64,000 bases of DNA from Acanthosepion esculentum (Eukaryota; Mollusca; Cephalopoda; Sepiida; Sepiidae), in NCBI GenBank assembly GCA_964036315.1, contig OZ038509.1, positions 30,396,968 through 30,460,967 on the forward strand, read 5' to 3'. The notes beneath the pieces were generated by a model. The model was not told where the DNA came from. It was given only the letters and a program-made list of their open reading frames with translations, and did not search any database. Positions 27,021 to 40,169 of this stretch are shown one piece after another (position 1 is the first letter of the stretch; every line of letters begins with the position of its first letter). Made by a program: the position numbers and the translations under genes.

Positions 27021-28646
27021 GTTAAAATCAAATGGAATTATAGCAGATTTTGTTATGTTTCAATTGAAAATGTTAAAATCAAATGGAATTATAGCAGATT
27101 TTGTTAGGTTTCAATTGAAAATGTTAAAATCAAATGGAATTATAGGAGATTTTGTTATGTTTCAATTGAAAATGTTAAAATCAAATGGAATTATAGGAGA
27201 TTTTGTTATGTTTCAATTGAAAATGTTAAAATCAAATGGAATTATAGGAGATTTTGTTATGTTTCAATTGAAAATGTTAAAATCAAATGGAATTATAGCA
27301 GATTTTGTTATGTTTCAATTGAAAATGTTACAATCAAATTGAATTATAGCAGATTGTGTTATTTTCAATTGAAAATTTTTAAATCAAATGGAATTATAGG
27401 AGATTTTGTTATGTTTCAATTGAAAATGTTACAATCAAATGGAATTATAGCAGATTTTGTTATGTTTCAATTGAAAATGTTAAAATCAAATGGAATTATA
27501 GCAGATTTTGTTATGTTTCAATTGAAAATGTTAAAATCAAATGGAATTATAGCAGATTTTGTTATGTTTCAATTGAAAATGGTAAAATCAAATGGAATTA
27601 TAGCAGATTTTGTTATGTTTCAATTGAAAATGTTACAATCAAATGGAATTATAGCAGATTTTGTTATATTCAATTGAAAATTTTTAAATCAAATGGAATT
27701 ATAGCAGATTTTGTTATGTTTCAATTGAAAATGTTACAATCAAATGGAATTATAGGAGATTTTGTTATGTTTCAATTGAAAATGTTACAATCAAATGGAA
27801 TTATAGCAGATTTTGTTATGTTTCAATTGAAAATGTTACAATCAAATGGAATTATAGCAGATTTTGTTATTTTCAATTGAAAATTTTTAAATCAAATGGA
27901 ATTATAGCAGATTTTGTTATGTTTCATTTGAAAATGTTAAAATCAAATGGAATTATAGCAGATTTTGTTATATTTCAATTGAAAATGTTACAATCAAATG
28001 GAATTATAGCAGATTTTGTTATTTTCAATTGAAAATTTTTAAATAAAATGGAATTATAGCAGATTTTGTTATGTTTCAATTGAAAATGTTACAATCAAAT
28101 GGAATTATAGGAGATTTTGTTATGTTTCAATTGAAAATGTTACAATCAAATGGAATTATAGCAGATTTTGTTATGTTTCAATTGAAAATGTTACAATCAA
28201 ATGGAATTATAGCAGATTTTTTTATTTTCAATTGAAAATTTTTAAATCAAATGGAATTATAGCATATTTTGTTATGTTTCAATTGAAAATGTTAAAATCA
28301 AATGGAATTATAGCAGATTTTGTTATGTTTCAATTGAAAATGTTAAAATCAAATGGAATTATAGCAGATTTTGTTATGTTTCAATTGAAAATGTTAAAAT
28401 CAAATGGAATTATAGCAGATTTTGTTATGTTTCAATTGAAAATGTTAAAATCAAATGGAATTATAGGAGATTTTGTTATGTTTCAATTGAAAATGTTAAA
28501 ATCAAATGGAATTATAGGAGATTTTGTTATGTTTCAATTGAAAATGTTAAAATCAAATGGAATTATAGGAGATTTTGTTATGTTTCAATTGAAAATGTTA
28601 AAATCAAATGGAATTATAGCAGATTTTGTTATGTTTCAATTGAAAA
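25960..28646 (+). repeat. 1,321-bp tandem duplication
   Basis: The region from about 25,960 to 27,325 is repeated at about 27,281-28,646 with an offset of 1,321 bp. The junction unit TCAAATTGAATTATAGCAG followed by GATTGTGTT occurs at about 26,014 and 27,335. GCATATTTTG occurs at about 26,942 and 28,263, and AAATAAAATGG near 26,722 and 28,043. A private GTTAGGTTTC change marks the first copy near 27,105. The copies overlap at their join, as expected for unequal crossing-over within a tandem array. Confidence 0.85.
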
Positions 28647-29800
28647 TGTTAAAATCAAATGGAATTATAGCAGATTTTGTTATTTTTCAATTGAAAATGT
28701 AAAAATCAAATGGAATTATAGCAGGTTTTGTTATGTTTCAATTGAAAATGTTAAAATCAAATGGAAATATAGGAGATTTTGTTATGTTTCAATTGAAAAT
28801 GTTAAAATCAAATGGAATTATAGCAGATTTTGTTATGTTTCAATTGAAAATGTTACAATCAAATGGAATTATAGCAGATTTTGTTATGTTTCAATTGAAA
28901 ATGTTACAATCAAATGGAATTATAGCAGATTTTGTTATGTTTCAATTGAAAATGTTACAATCAAATGGAATTATAGCAGATTTTGTTATTTTCAATTGAA
29001 AATTTTTAAATCAAATGGAATTATAGCAGATTTTGTTATGTTTCAATTGAAAATGTTAAAATCAAATGGAATTATAGCAGATTTTGTTATATTTCAATTG
29101 AAAATGTTACAATCAAATGGATTTATAGCAGATTTTGTTATTTTCAATTGAAAATTTTTAAATCAAATGGAATTATAGCAGATTTTGTTATGTTTCAATT
29201 GAAAATGTTAAAATCAAATGGAATTATAGCAGATTTTGTTATATTTCAATTGAAAATGTTAAAATCAAATGGAATTATATCAGATTTTGTTATTTTCAAT
29301 TGAAAATTTTTAAATCAAATGGAATTATAGCAGATTTTGTTATGTTTCAATTGAAAATGTTACAATCAAATGGAATTATAGCAGATTTTGTTATATACAA
29401 TTGAAAATTTTTAAATCAAATGGAATTATAGCAGATTTTGTTATGTTTCAATTGAAAATGTTACAATCAAATGGAATTATAGGAGATTTTGTTATGTTTC
29501 AATTGAAAATGTTACAATCAAATGGAATTATAGGAGATTTTGTTATGTTTCAATTGAAAATGTTAGAATCAAATGGAATTATAGCAGATTTGTTATTTTC
29601 AATTGAAAATGTTACAATCAAATGGAATTATAGCAGATTTTGTTATTTTCAATTGAAAATTTTTAAATCAAATGGAATTATAGCAGTTTTGTTATGTTTC
29701 AATTGAAAATGTTAAAATCAAATGGAATTATAGCAGATTTTGTTATGTTTCAATTGAAAATGGTAAAATCAAATGGAATTATAGCAGATTTTGTTAATGT
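27773..29800 (+). repeat. About 2-kb block, copy 2 of the 22.5-24.6 kb block
   Basis: This is the counterpart of 22,545-24,570. It shares the triple GGAG cassette (about 28,430), GTAAAAATC/GCAGGTTTTG (about 28,700-28,725), TTATATACAATTG (about 29,395) and the one-base-short GCAGTTTTG unit at 29,681. It differs in an AAATGGATTTATAGC unit near 29,117 and a GGAATTATATCAG unit near 29,272. Just beyond lies a rare 52-bp unit (GTTAATGTTTC near 29,793), absent from copy 1. Confidence 0.82.
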
Positions 29801-30310
29801 TTCAATTGAAAATGTTACAATCAAATGGAATTTTAGCAGATTTTGTTATTTTCAATTGAAAATGTTAAAATCAAATGGAATTATAGCAGATTTTGTTATT
29901 TTTCAATTGAAAATGTTAAAATCAAATGGAATTATAGCAGATTTTGTTATGTTTCAATTGAAAATGTTAAAATCAAATGGAAATGTAGGAGATTTTGTTA
30001 TGTTTCAATTGAAAATGTTAAAATCAAATGGAATTATAGCAGATTTTGTTATGTTTCAATTGAAAATGTTACAATCAAATGGAATTATAGGAGATTTTGT
30101 TATGTTTCAATTGAAAATGTTAAAATCAAATGGAATTATAGCAGATTTTGATATGTTTCAATTGAAAATGTTACAATCAAATGGAATTATAGGAGATTTT
30201 GTTATGTTTCAATTGAAAATGTTACAATCAAATGGAATTATAGCAGATTTGTTATTTTCAATTGAAAATGTTAAAATCAAATGGAATTATAGCAGATTTT
30301 GTTATTTTCA
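29651..30310 (+). repeat. 660-bp block repeated at offset 3,554 bp, copy 1
   Basis: This matches about 33,205-33,864. Both copies carry the short GCAGTTTTG unit (29,681/33,235), the 52-bp GTTAATGTTTC unit (29,791/33,345), ATTTTAGC near 29,830/33,384, AAATGTAGGAG near 29,980/33,534, GATATGTTTC near 30,149/33,703 and the 49-bp GATTTG unit near 30,246/33,800. A difference is TTAAAATC near 30,269 against TTACAATC near 33,823. Its unit order is that of the 659-bp HOR at 1,590-3,150, about 28 kb away. Confidence 0.85.
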
Positions 30311-30721
30311 ATTGAAAATTTTTAAATCAAATGGAATTATAGCAGATTTTGTTATGTTTGAATTGAAAATGTTAAAATCAAATGGAATTATAGCAGATTT
30401 TGTTATTTTTCAATTGAAAATGTTACAATCAAATGGAATTATAGCAGATTTTGTTATTTTCAATTGTAAATTTTTAAATCAAATGGAATTATAGCAGATT
30501 TTATTATGTTTCAATTGAAAATGTTAAAATCAAAGGGAATTATAGCAGATTTTCTTATATTTCAATTGAAAATGTTACAATCAAATGGAATTATAGCAGA
30601 TTTTGTTATTTTCAATTGAAAATTTTTAAATCAAATGGAATTATTGCAGATTTTGTTATGTTTCAATTGAAAATGTTAAAATCAAATGGAATTATAGCAG
30701 ATTTTGTTATGTTTCAATTGA
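30310..30721 (+). repeat. Dispersed TTTGAATTG haplotype block
   Basis: This stretch repeats 12,739-13,020 at an offset of 17,571 bp: TTATGTTTGAATTG near 30,354, CAATTGTAAATTTTTAAATC near 30,463, GATTTTATTATG near 30,503 and GATTTTCTTATA at 30,548. It has a private TCAAAGGGAATT change near 30,530 and a GGAATTATTGCAG unit near 30,641. Related copies lie near 45.9, 48.9 and 53.2 kb. Confidence 0.82.
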
Positions 30722-31379
30722 AAATGTTACAATCAAATGGAATTATAGGAGATTTTGTTATGTTTCAATTGAAAATGTTACAATCAAATGGAATTATAGC
30801 AGATTTTGTTATCTTTCAATTGAAAATGTTACAATCAAATGGAATTATAGCAGATTTTGTTATTTTCAATTGAAATTTTTTAAATCAAATGGAATTATAG
30901 CAGATTTTGTTATGTTTCAATTGAAAATGTTAAAATCAAATGGAATTATAGCAGATTTTGTTATGTTTCAATTGAAAATGTTAAAATCAAATGGAATTAT
31001 AGCAGATTTTGTTATGTTTCAATTGAAAATGTTACAATCAAATGGAATTATAGCAGATTTTGTTATGTTTCAATTGAAAATGTTAAAATCAAATGGAATT
31101 ATAGGAGATTTTGTTATGTTTCAATTGAAAATGTTAAAATCAAATGGAATTATAGGAGATTTTGTTATGTTTCAATTGAAAATGTTAAAATCAAATGGAA
31201 TTATAGGAGATTTTGTTATGTTTCAATTGAAAATGTTAAAATCAAATGGAATTATAGCAGATTTTGTTATGTTTCAATTGAAAATGTTAAAATCAAATGG
31301 AATTATAGCAGATTTTGTTATGTTTCAATTGAAAATGTTACAATCAAATTGAATTATAGCAGATTTTGTTATTTTCAAT

Positions 31380-32890
31380 TGAAAATTTTTAAATCAAATG
31401 GAATTATAGGAGATTTTGTTATGTTTCAATTGAAAATGTTACAATCAAATGGAATTATAGCAGATTTTGTTATGTTTCAATTGAAAATGTTAAAATCAAA
31501 TGGAATTATAGCAGATTTTGTTATGTTTCAATTGAAAATGTTAAAATCAAATGGAATTATAGCAGATTTTGTTATGTTTCAATTGAAAATGGTAAAATCA
31601 AATGGAATTATAGCAGATTTTGTTATGTTTCAATTGAAAATGTTACAATCAAATGGAATTATAGCAGATTTTGTTATATTCAATTGAAAATTTTTAAATC
31701 AAATGGAATTATAGCAGATTTTGTTATGTTTCAATTGAAAATGTTACAATCAAATGGAATTATAGGAGATTTTGTTATGTTTCAATTGAAAATGTTACAA
31801 TCAAATGGAATTATAGCAGATTTTGTTATGTTTCAATTGAAAATGTTACAATCAAATGGAATTATAGCAGATTTTGTTATTTTCAATTGAAAATTTTTAA
31901 ATCAAATGGAATTATAGCAGATTTTGTTATGTTTCATTTGAAAATGTTAAAATCAAATGGAATTATAGCAGATTTTGTTATATTTCAATTGAAAATGTTA
32001 CAATCAAATGGAATTATAGCAGATTTTGTTATTTTCAATTGAAAATTTTTAAATAAAATGGAATTATAGCAGATTTTGTTATGTTTCAATTGAAAATGTT
32101 ACAATCAAATGGAATTATAGGAGATTTTGTTATGTTTCAATTGAAAATGTTACAATCAAATGGAATTATAGCAGATTTTGTTATGTTTCAATTGAAAATG
32201 TTACAATCAAATGGAATTATAGCAGATTTTTTTATTTTCAATTGAAAATTTTTAAATCAAATGGAATTATAGCATATTTTGTTATGTTTCAATTGAAAAT
32301 GTTAAAATCAAATGGAATTATAGCAGATTTATTTATGTTTCAATTGAAAATGTTAAAATCAAATGGAATTATAGGAGATTTTGTTATGTTTCAATTGAAA
32401 ATGTTAAAATCAAATGGAATTATAGGAGATTTTGTTATGTTTCAATTGAAAATGTTAAAATCAAATGGAATTATAGGAGATTTTGTTATGTTTCAATTGA
32501 AAATGTTAAAATCAAATGTAATTATAGCAGATTTTGTTATGTTTCAATTGAAAATGTTAAAATCAAATGGAATTATAGCAGATTTTGTTATTTTTCAATT
32601 GAAAATGTAAAAATCAAATGGAATTATAGCAGGTTTTGTTATGTTTCAATTGAAAATGTTAAAATCAAATGGAAATATAGGAGATTTTGTTATGTTTAAA
32701 TTGAAAATGTTAAAATCAAATGGAATTATAGCAGATTTTGTTATGTTTCAATTGAAAATGTTACAATCAAATGGAATTATAGGAGATTTTGTTATGTTTC
32801 AATTGAAAATGTTACAATCAAATGGAATTATAGCAGATTTTGTTATTTTCAATTGAAAATGTTACAATCAAATGGAATTATAGCAGATTT
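31380..32890 (+). repeat. Block repeated at offset 2,487-2,589 bp, copy 1
   Basis: This matches about 33,867-35,479. The offset is 2,487 bp through GCATATTTTG (about 32,273/34,760) and GATTTATTTATG (about 32,328/34,815). It becomes 2,589 bp after that (GCAGGTTTTG about 32,630/35,219), because copy 1 lacks exactly two units (102 bp) before its GGAG triplet. Both copies share a TTATGTTTAAATTG unit near 32,695/35,284, not seen elsewhere. Copy 1 has a private AAATGTAATTATAGC unit near 32,516. Confidence 0.85.
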
Positions 32891-33204
32891 TGTTATTTTC
32901 AATTGAAAATTTTTAAATCAAATGGAATTATAGCAGATTTTGTTATGTTTCAATTGAAAATGTTAAAATCAAATGGAATTATAGCAAATTTTGTTATATT
33001 TCAATTGAAAATGTTACAATCAAATGGAATTATAGCAGATTTTGTTATTTTCAATTGAAAATTTTTAAATCAAATGGAATTATAGCTGATTTTGTTATGT
33101 TTCAATTGAAAATGTTAAAATCAAATGGAATTATAGCAGATTTTGTTATATTTCAATTGAAAATGTTACAATCAAATGGAATTATAGCAGATTTTGTTAT
33201 TTTC

Positions 33205-33864
33205 AATTGAAAATTTTTAAATCAAATGGAATTATAGCAGTTTTGTTATGTTTCAATTGAAAATGTTAAAATCAAATGGAATTATAGCAGATTTTGTTAT
33301 GTTTCAATTGAAAATGGTAAAATCAAATGGAATTATAGCAGATTTTGTTAATGTTTCAATTGAAAATGTTACAATCAAATGGAATTTTAGCAGATTTTGT
33401 TATTTTCAATTGAAAATGTTAAAATCAAATGGAATTATAGCAGATTTTGTTATTTTTCAATTGAAAATGTTAAAATCAAATGGAATTATAGCAGATTTTG
33501 TTATGTTTCAATTGAAAATGTTAAAATCAAATGGAAATGTAGGAGATTTTGTTATGTTTCAATTGAAAATGTTAAAATCAAATGGAATTATAGCAGATTT
33601 TGTTATGTTTCAATTGAAAATGTTACAATCAAATGGAATTATAGGAGATTTTGTTATGTTTCAATTGAAAATGTTAAAATCAAATGGAATTATAGCAGAT
33701 TTTGATATGTTTCAATTGAAAATGTTACAATCAAATGGAATTATAGGAGATTTTGTTATGTTTCAATTGAAAATGTTACAATCAAATGGAATTATAGCAG
33801 ATTTGTTATTTTCAATTGAAAATGTTACAATCAAATGGAATTATAGCAGATTTTGTTATTTTCA
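33205..33864 (+). repeat. 660-bp block, copy 2 (offset 3,554)
   Basis: This is the second copy of 29,651-30,310, including the rare 52-bp unit (33,345) and the 49-bp GATTTG unit near 33,800. It joins directly to the block at 33,867, whereas copy 1 joins to the TTTGAATTG haplotype, so the flanks changed by exchange. The preceding stretch 32,890-33,205 is ordinary satellite with private GCAAATTTTG (about 32,985) and GCTGATTTTG (about 33,086) units. Confidence 0.83.
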
Positions 33865-33866
33865 AT

Positions 33867-35479
33867 TGAAAATTTTTAAATCAAATGGAATTATAGGAGA
33901 TTTTGTTATGTTTCAATTGAAAATGTTACAATCAAATGGAATTATAGCAGATTTTGTTATGTTTCAATTGAAAATGTTAAAATCAAATGGAATTATAGCA
34001 GATTTTGTTATGTTTCAATTGAAAATGTTAAAATCAAATGGAATTATAGCAGATTTTATTATGTTTCAATTGAAAATGGTAAAATCAAATGGAATTATAG
34101 CAGATTTTGTTATGTTTCAATTGAAAATGTTACAATCAAATGGAATTATAGCAGATTTTGTTATATTCAATTGAAAATTTTTAAATCAAATGGAATTATA
34201 GCAGATTTTGTTATGTTTCAATTGAAAATGTTACAATCAAATGGAATTATAGGAGATTTTGTTATGTTTCAATTGAAAATGTTACAATCAAATGGAATTA
34301 TAGCAGATTTTGTTATGTTTCAATTGAAAATGTTACAATCAAATGGAATTATAGCAGATTTTGTTATTTTCAATTGAAAATTTTTAAATCAAATGGAATT
34401 ATAGCAGATTTTGTTATGTTTCATTTGAAAATGTTAAAATCAAATGGAATTATAGCAGATTTTGTTATATTTCAATTGAAAATGTTACAATCAAATGGAA
34501 TTATAGCAGATTTTGTTATTTTCAATTGAAAATTTTTAAATAAAATGGAATTATAGCAGATTTTGTTATGTTTCAATTGAAAATGTTACAATCAAATGGA
34601 ATTATAGGAGATTTTGTTATGTTTCAATTGAAAATGTTACAATCAAATGGAATTATAGCAGATTTTGTTATGTTTCAATTGAAAATGTTACAATCAAATG
34701 GAATTATAGCAGATTTTTTTATTTTCAATTGAAAATTTTTAAATCAAATGGAATTATAGCATATTTTGTTATGTTTCAATTGAAAATGTTAAAATCAAAT
34801 GGAATTATAGCAGATTTATTTATGTTTCAATTGAAAATGTTAAAATCAAATGGAATTATAGCAGATTTTGTTATGTTTCAATTGAAAATGTTAAAATCAA
34901 ATGGAATTATAGCAGATTTTGTTATGTTTCAATTGAAAATGTTAAAATCAAATGGAATTATAGGAGATTTTGTTATGTTTCAATTGAAAATGTTAAAATC
35001 AAATGGAATTATAGGAGATTTTGTTATGTTTCAATTGAAAATGTTAAAATCAAATGGAATTATAGGAGATTTTGTTATGTTTCAATTGAAAATGTTAAAA
35101 TCAAATGGAATTATAGCAGATTTTGTTATGTTTCAATTGAAAATGTTAAAATCAAATGGAATTATAGCAGATTTTGTTATTTTTCAATTGAAAATGTAAA
35201 AATCAAATGGAATTATAGCAGGTTTTGTTATGTTTCAATTGAAAATGTTAAAATCAAATGGAAATATAGGAGATTTTGTTATGTTTAAATTGAAAATGTT
35301 AAAATCAAATGGAATTATAGCAGATTTTGTTATGTTTCAATTGAAAATGTTACAATCAAATGGAATTATAGGAGATTTTGTTATGTTTCAATTGAAAATG
35401 TTACAATCAAATGGAATTATAGCAGATTTTGTTATTTTCAATTGAAAATGTTACAATCAAATGGAATTATAGCAAATTT
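33867..35479 (+). repeat. Block repeated at offset 2,487-2,589 bp, copy 2
   Basis: This is the longer counterpart of 31,380-32,890 and keeps the two plain units that copy 1 lacks before the triple GGAG cassette (about 34,926). It carries GATTTTATTATG near 34,053 as a private change. It ends in a 50-bp junction followed by a GCAAATTTTGTTATATTTC unit near 35,472. Confidence 0.83.
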
Positions 35480-37375
35480 TGTTATATTTCAATTGAAAAT
35501 GTTACAATCAAATGGAATTATAGCAGATTTTGTTATTTTCAATTGAAAATTTTTAAATCAAATGGAATTATAGCAGATTTTGTTATGTTTCAATTGAAAA
35601 TGTTAAAATCAAATGGAATTATAGCAGATTTTGTTATATTTCAATTGAAAATGGTAAAATCAAATGGAATTATAGCAGATTTTGTTATTTTCAATTGAAA
35701 ATTTTTAAATCAAATGGAATTATAGCAGATTTTGTTATGTTTCAATTGAAAATGTTAAAATCAAATGGAATTATAGCAGATTTTGTTATGTTTCAATTGA
35801 AAATGTTAAAATCAAATGGAATTATAGCAGATTTTGTTATGTTTCAATTGAAAATGTTAAAATCAAATGGAATTATAGCAGATTTTGTTATGTTTCAATT
35901 GAAAATGTTAAAATCAAATGGAATTATAGCAGATTTTGTTATGTTTCAATTGAAAATGTTACAATCAAATGGAATTATAGCAGATTTTGTTATATACAAT
36001 TGAAAATTTTTAAATCAAATGGAATTATAGCAGATTTTGTTATGTTTCAATTGAAAATGTTACAATCAAATGGAATTATAGGAGATTTTGTTATGTTTCA
36101 ATTGAAAATGTTACAATCAAATGGAATTATAGCAGATTTTGTTATGTTTCAATTGAAAATGTTACAATCAAATGGAATTATAGAAGATTTTGTTATTTTC
36201 AATTGAAAATTTTTAAATCAAATGGAATTATAGCAGATTTTGTTATGTTTCATTTGAAAATGTTAAAATCAAATGGAATTATAGCAGATTTTGTTATATT
36301 TCAATTGAAAATGTTACAATCAAATGGAATTATAGCAGATTTTGTTATTTTCAATTGAAAATTTTTAAATCAAATGGAATTATAGCAGATTTTGTTATGT
36401 TTCAATTGAAAATGTTACAATCAAATGGAATTATAGGAGATTTTGTTATGTTTCAATTGAAAATGTTACAATCAAATGGAATTATAGCAGATTTTGTTAT
36501 GTTTCAATTGAAAATGTTACAATCAAATGGAATTATAGCAGATTTTGTTATTTTCAATTGAAAATTTTTAAATCAAATGGAATTATAGCATATTTTGTTA
36601 TGTTTCAATTGAAAATGTTAAAATCAAATGGAATTATAGCAGATTTTGTTATGTTTCAATTGAAAATGTTAAAATCAAATGGAATTATAGCAGATTTTGT
36701 TATTTTCAATTGAAAATTTTTAAATCAAATGGAATTATAGCAGATTTTGTTATGTTTCAATTGAAAATGTTAAAATCAAATGGAATTATAGCAGATTTTG
36801 TTATGTTTCAATTGAAAATGTTACAATCAAATGGAATTATAGCAGATTTTGTTATTTTCAATTGAAAATATTTAAATCAAATGGAATTATAGCAGATTTT
36901 GTTATGTTTCAATTGAAAATGTTAAAATCAAATGGAATTATAGCAGATTTTGTTATGTTTCAATTGAAAATGTTACAATCAAATGGAATTATAGCAGATT
37001 TTGTTATGTTTCAATTGAAAATGTTACAATCAAATGGAATTATAGGAGATTTTGTTATGTTTCAATTGAAAATGTTAAAATCAAATGGAATTATAGCAGA
37101 TTTTGTTATGTTTCAATTGAAAATGTTAAAATCAAATGGAATTATAGCAGATTTTGTAATGTTTCAATTGAAAATGTTACAATCAAATGGAATTATAGCA
37201 GATTTTGTTATATTCAAATGAAAATTTTTAAATCAAATGGAATTATAGCAGATTTTGTTATGTTTCAATTGAAAATGTTACAATCAAATGGAATTATTGG
37301 AGATTTTGTTATGTTTCAATTGAAAATGTTAAAATCAAATGGAATTATAGCAGATTTTGTTATGTTTCAATTGAA
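35480..37375 (+). repeat. Mosaic satellite leading into the homogeneous core
   Basis: Segments of 3 to 7 units are separated by 50-bp junctions, mostly of the ATTTTTAAATC type. Notable units are TTATATACAATTG near 35,991, GGAATTATAGAAG near 36,176, CATTTGAAA near 36,250, GCATATTTTG near 36,588, an AATATTTAAATC junction near 36,868, GTTTTGTAATG near 37,155, TTATATTCAAATG near 37,210 (core broken) and GGAATTATTGGAG near 37,293. From about 37,218 the GGTAAAATC and TTACAATC/GGAG units typical of zone C take over. There is no non-satellite sequence. Confidence 0.8.
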
Positions 37376-40169
37376 AATGTTAAAATCAAATGGAATTATA
37401 GCAGATTTTGTTATGTTTCAATTGAAAATGGTAAAATCAAATGGAATTATAGCAGATTTTGTTATGTTTCAATTGAAAATGTTACAATCAAATGGAATTA
37501 TAGCAGATTTTGTTATGTTTCAATTGAAAATGTTACAATCAAATGGAATTATAGGAGATTTTGTTATGTTTCAATTGAAAATGTTACAATCAAATGGAAT
37601 TATAGCAGATTTTGTTATGTTTCAATTGAAAATGTTACAATCAAATGGAATTATAGGAGATTTTGTTATGTTTCAATTGAAAATGTTACAATCAAATGGA
37701 ATTATAGCAGATTTTGTTATTTTCAATTGAAAATGTTAAAATCAAATGGAATTATAGCAGATTTTGTTATGTTTCAATTGAAAATGGTAAAATCAAATGG
37801 AATTATAGCAGATTTTGTTATGTTTCAATTGAAAATGTTACAATCAAATGGAATTATAGGAGATTTTGTTATGTTTCAATTGAAAATGTTACAATCAAAT
37901 GGAATTATAGCAGATTTTGTTATTTTCAATTGAAAATGTTAAAATCAAATGGAATTATAGCAGATTTTGTTATGTTTCAATTGAAAATGTTACAATCAAA
38001 TGGAATTATAGGAGATTTTGTTATGTTTCAATTGAAAATGTTACAATCAAATGGAATTATAGGAGATTTTGTTATGTTTCAATTGAAAATGTTAAAATCA
38101 AATGGAATTATAGCAGATTTTGTTATGTTTCAATTGAAAATGGTAAAATCAAATGGAATTATAGCAGATTTTGTTATGTTTCAATTGAAAATGGTAAAAT
38201 CAAATGGAATTATAGCAGATTTTGTTATGTTTCAATTGAAAATGTTACAATCAAATGGAATTATAGGAGATTTTGTTATGTTTCAATTGAAAATGTTAAA
38301 ATCAAATGGAATTATAGCAGATTTTGTTATGTTTCAATTGAAAATGGTAAAATCAAATGGAATTATAGCAGATTTTGTTATGTTTCAATTGAAAATGTTA
38401 CAATCAAATGGAATTATAGCAGATTTTGTTATGTTTCAATTGAAAATGTTACAATCAAATGGAATTATAGCAGATTTTGTTATGTTTCAATTGAAAATGT
38501 TACAATCAAATGGAATTATAGCAGATTTTGTTATGTTTCAATTGAAAATGTTACAATCAAATGGAATTATAGGAGATTTTGTTATGTTTCAATTGAAAAT
38601 GTTACAATCAAATGGAATTATAGCAGATTTTGTTATTTTCAATTGAAAATGTTAAAATCAAATGGAATTATAGCAGATTTTGTTATGTTTCAATTGAAAA
38701 TGGTAAAATCAAATGGAATTATAGCAGATTTTGTTATGTTTCAATTGAAAATGTTACAATCAAATGGAATTATAGCAGATTTTGTTATTTTCAATTGAAA
38801 ATGTTAAAATCAAATGGAATTATAGCAGATTTTGTTATGTTTCAATTGAAAATGGTAAAATCAAATGGAATTATAGCAGATTTTGTTATGTTTCAATTGA
38901 AAATGTTACAATCAAATGGAATTATAGCAGATTTTGTTATGTTTCAATTGAAAATGTTACAATCAAATGGAATTATAGGAGATTTTGTTATGTTTCAATT
39001 GAAAATGTTACAATCAAATGGAATTATAGCAGATTTTGTTATGTTTCAATTGAAAATGTTACAATCAAATGGAATTATAGGAGATTTTGTTATGTTTCAA
39101 TTGAAAATGTTACAATCAAATGGAATTATAGCAGATTTTGTTATTTTCAATTGAAAATGTTAAAATCAAATGGAATTATAGCAGATTTTGTTATGTTTCA
39201 ATTGAAAATGGTAAAATCAAATGGAATTATAGCAGATTTTGTTATGTTTCAATTGAAAATGTTACAATCAAATGGAATTATAGGAGATTTTGTTATGTTT
39301 CAATTGAAAATGTTACAATCAAATGGAATTATAGCAGATTTTGTTATTTTCAATTGAAAATGTTAAAATCAAATGGAATTATAGCAGATTTTGTTATGTT
39401 TCAATTGAAAATGTTACAATCAAATGGAATTATAGGAGATTTTGTTATGTTTCAATTGAAAATGTTACAATCAAATGGAATTATAGGAGATTTTGTTATG
39501 TTTCAATTGAAAATGTTAAAATCAAATGGAATTATAGCAGATTTTGTTATGTTTCAATTGAAAATGGTAAAATCAAATGGAATTATAGCAGATTTTGTTA
39601 TGTTTCAATTGAAAATGGTAAAATCAAATGGAATTATAGCAGATTTTGTTATGTTTCAATTGAAAATGTTACAATCAAATGGAATTATAGGAGATTTTGT
39701 TATGTTTCAATTGAAAATGTTAAAATCTAATGGAATTATAGCAGATTTTGTTATGTTTCAATTGAAAATGGTAAAATCAAATGGAATTATAGCAGATTTT
39801 GTTATGTTTCAATTGAAAATGTTACAATCAAATGGAATTATAGCAGATTTTGTTATGTTTCAATTGAAAATGTTACAATCAAATGGAATTATAGCAGATT
39901 TTGTTATGTTTCAATTGAAAATGTTACAATCAAATGGAATTATAGCAGATTTTGTTATGTTTCAATTGAAAATGTTACAATCAAATGGAATTATAGGAGA
40001 TTTTGTTATGTTTCAATTGAAAATGTTACAATCAAATGGAATTATAGCAGATTTTGTTATTTTCAATTGAAAATGTTAAAATCAAATGGAATTATAGCAG
40101 ATTTTGTTATGTTTCAATTGAAAATGGTAAAATCAAATGGAATTATAGCAGATTTTGTTATGTTTCAAT
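37375..40169 (+). repeat. 1,424-bp tandem duplication in the core
   Basis: Positions about 37,375-38,745 match about 38,799-40,169 at an offset of 1,424 bp. Segment pattern 203 then 713 bp is repeated (37,714 and 38,630 correspond to 39,138 and 40,054). The one difference I noticed is 39,728, where TCAAATGG has become TCTAATGG. The copies diverge after the 40,054 segment starts, because it has two GGTAAAATC units and 38,630 has one. Confidence 0.87.
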
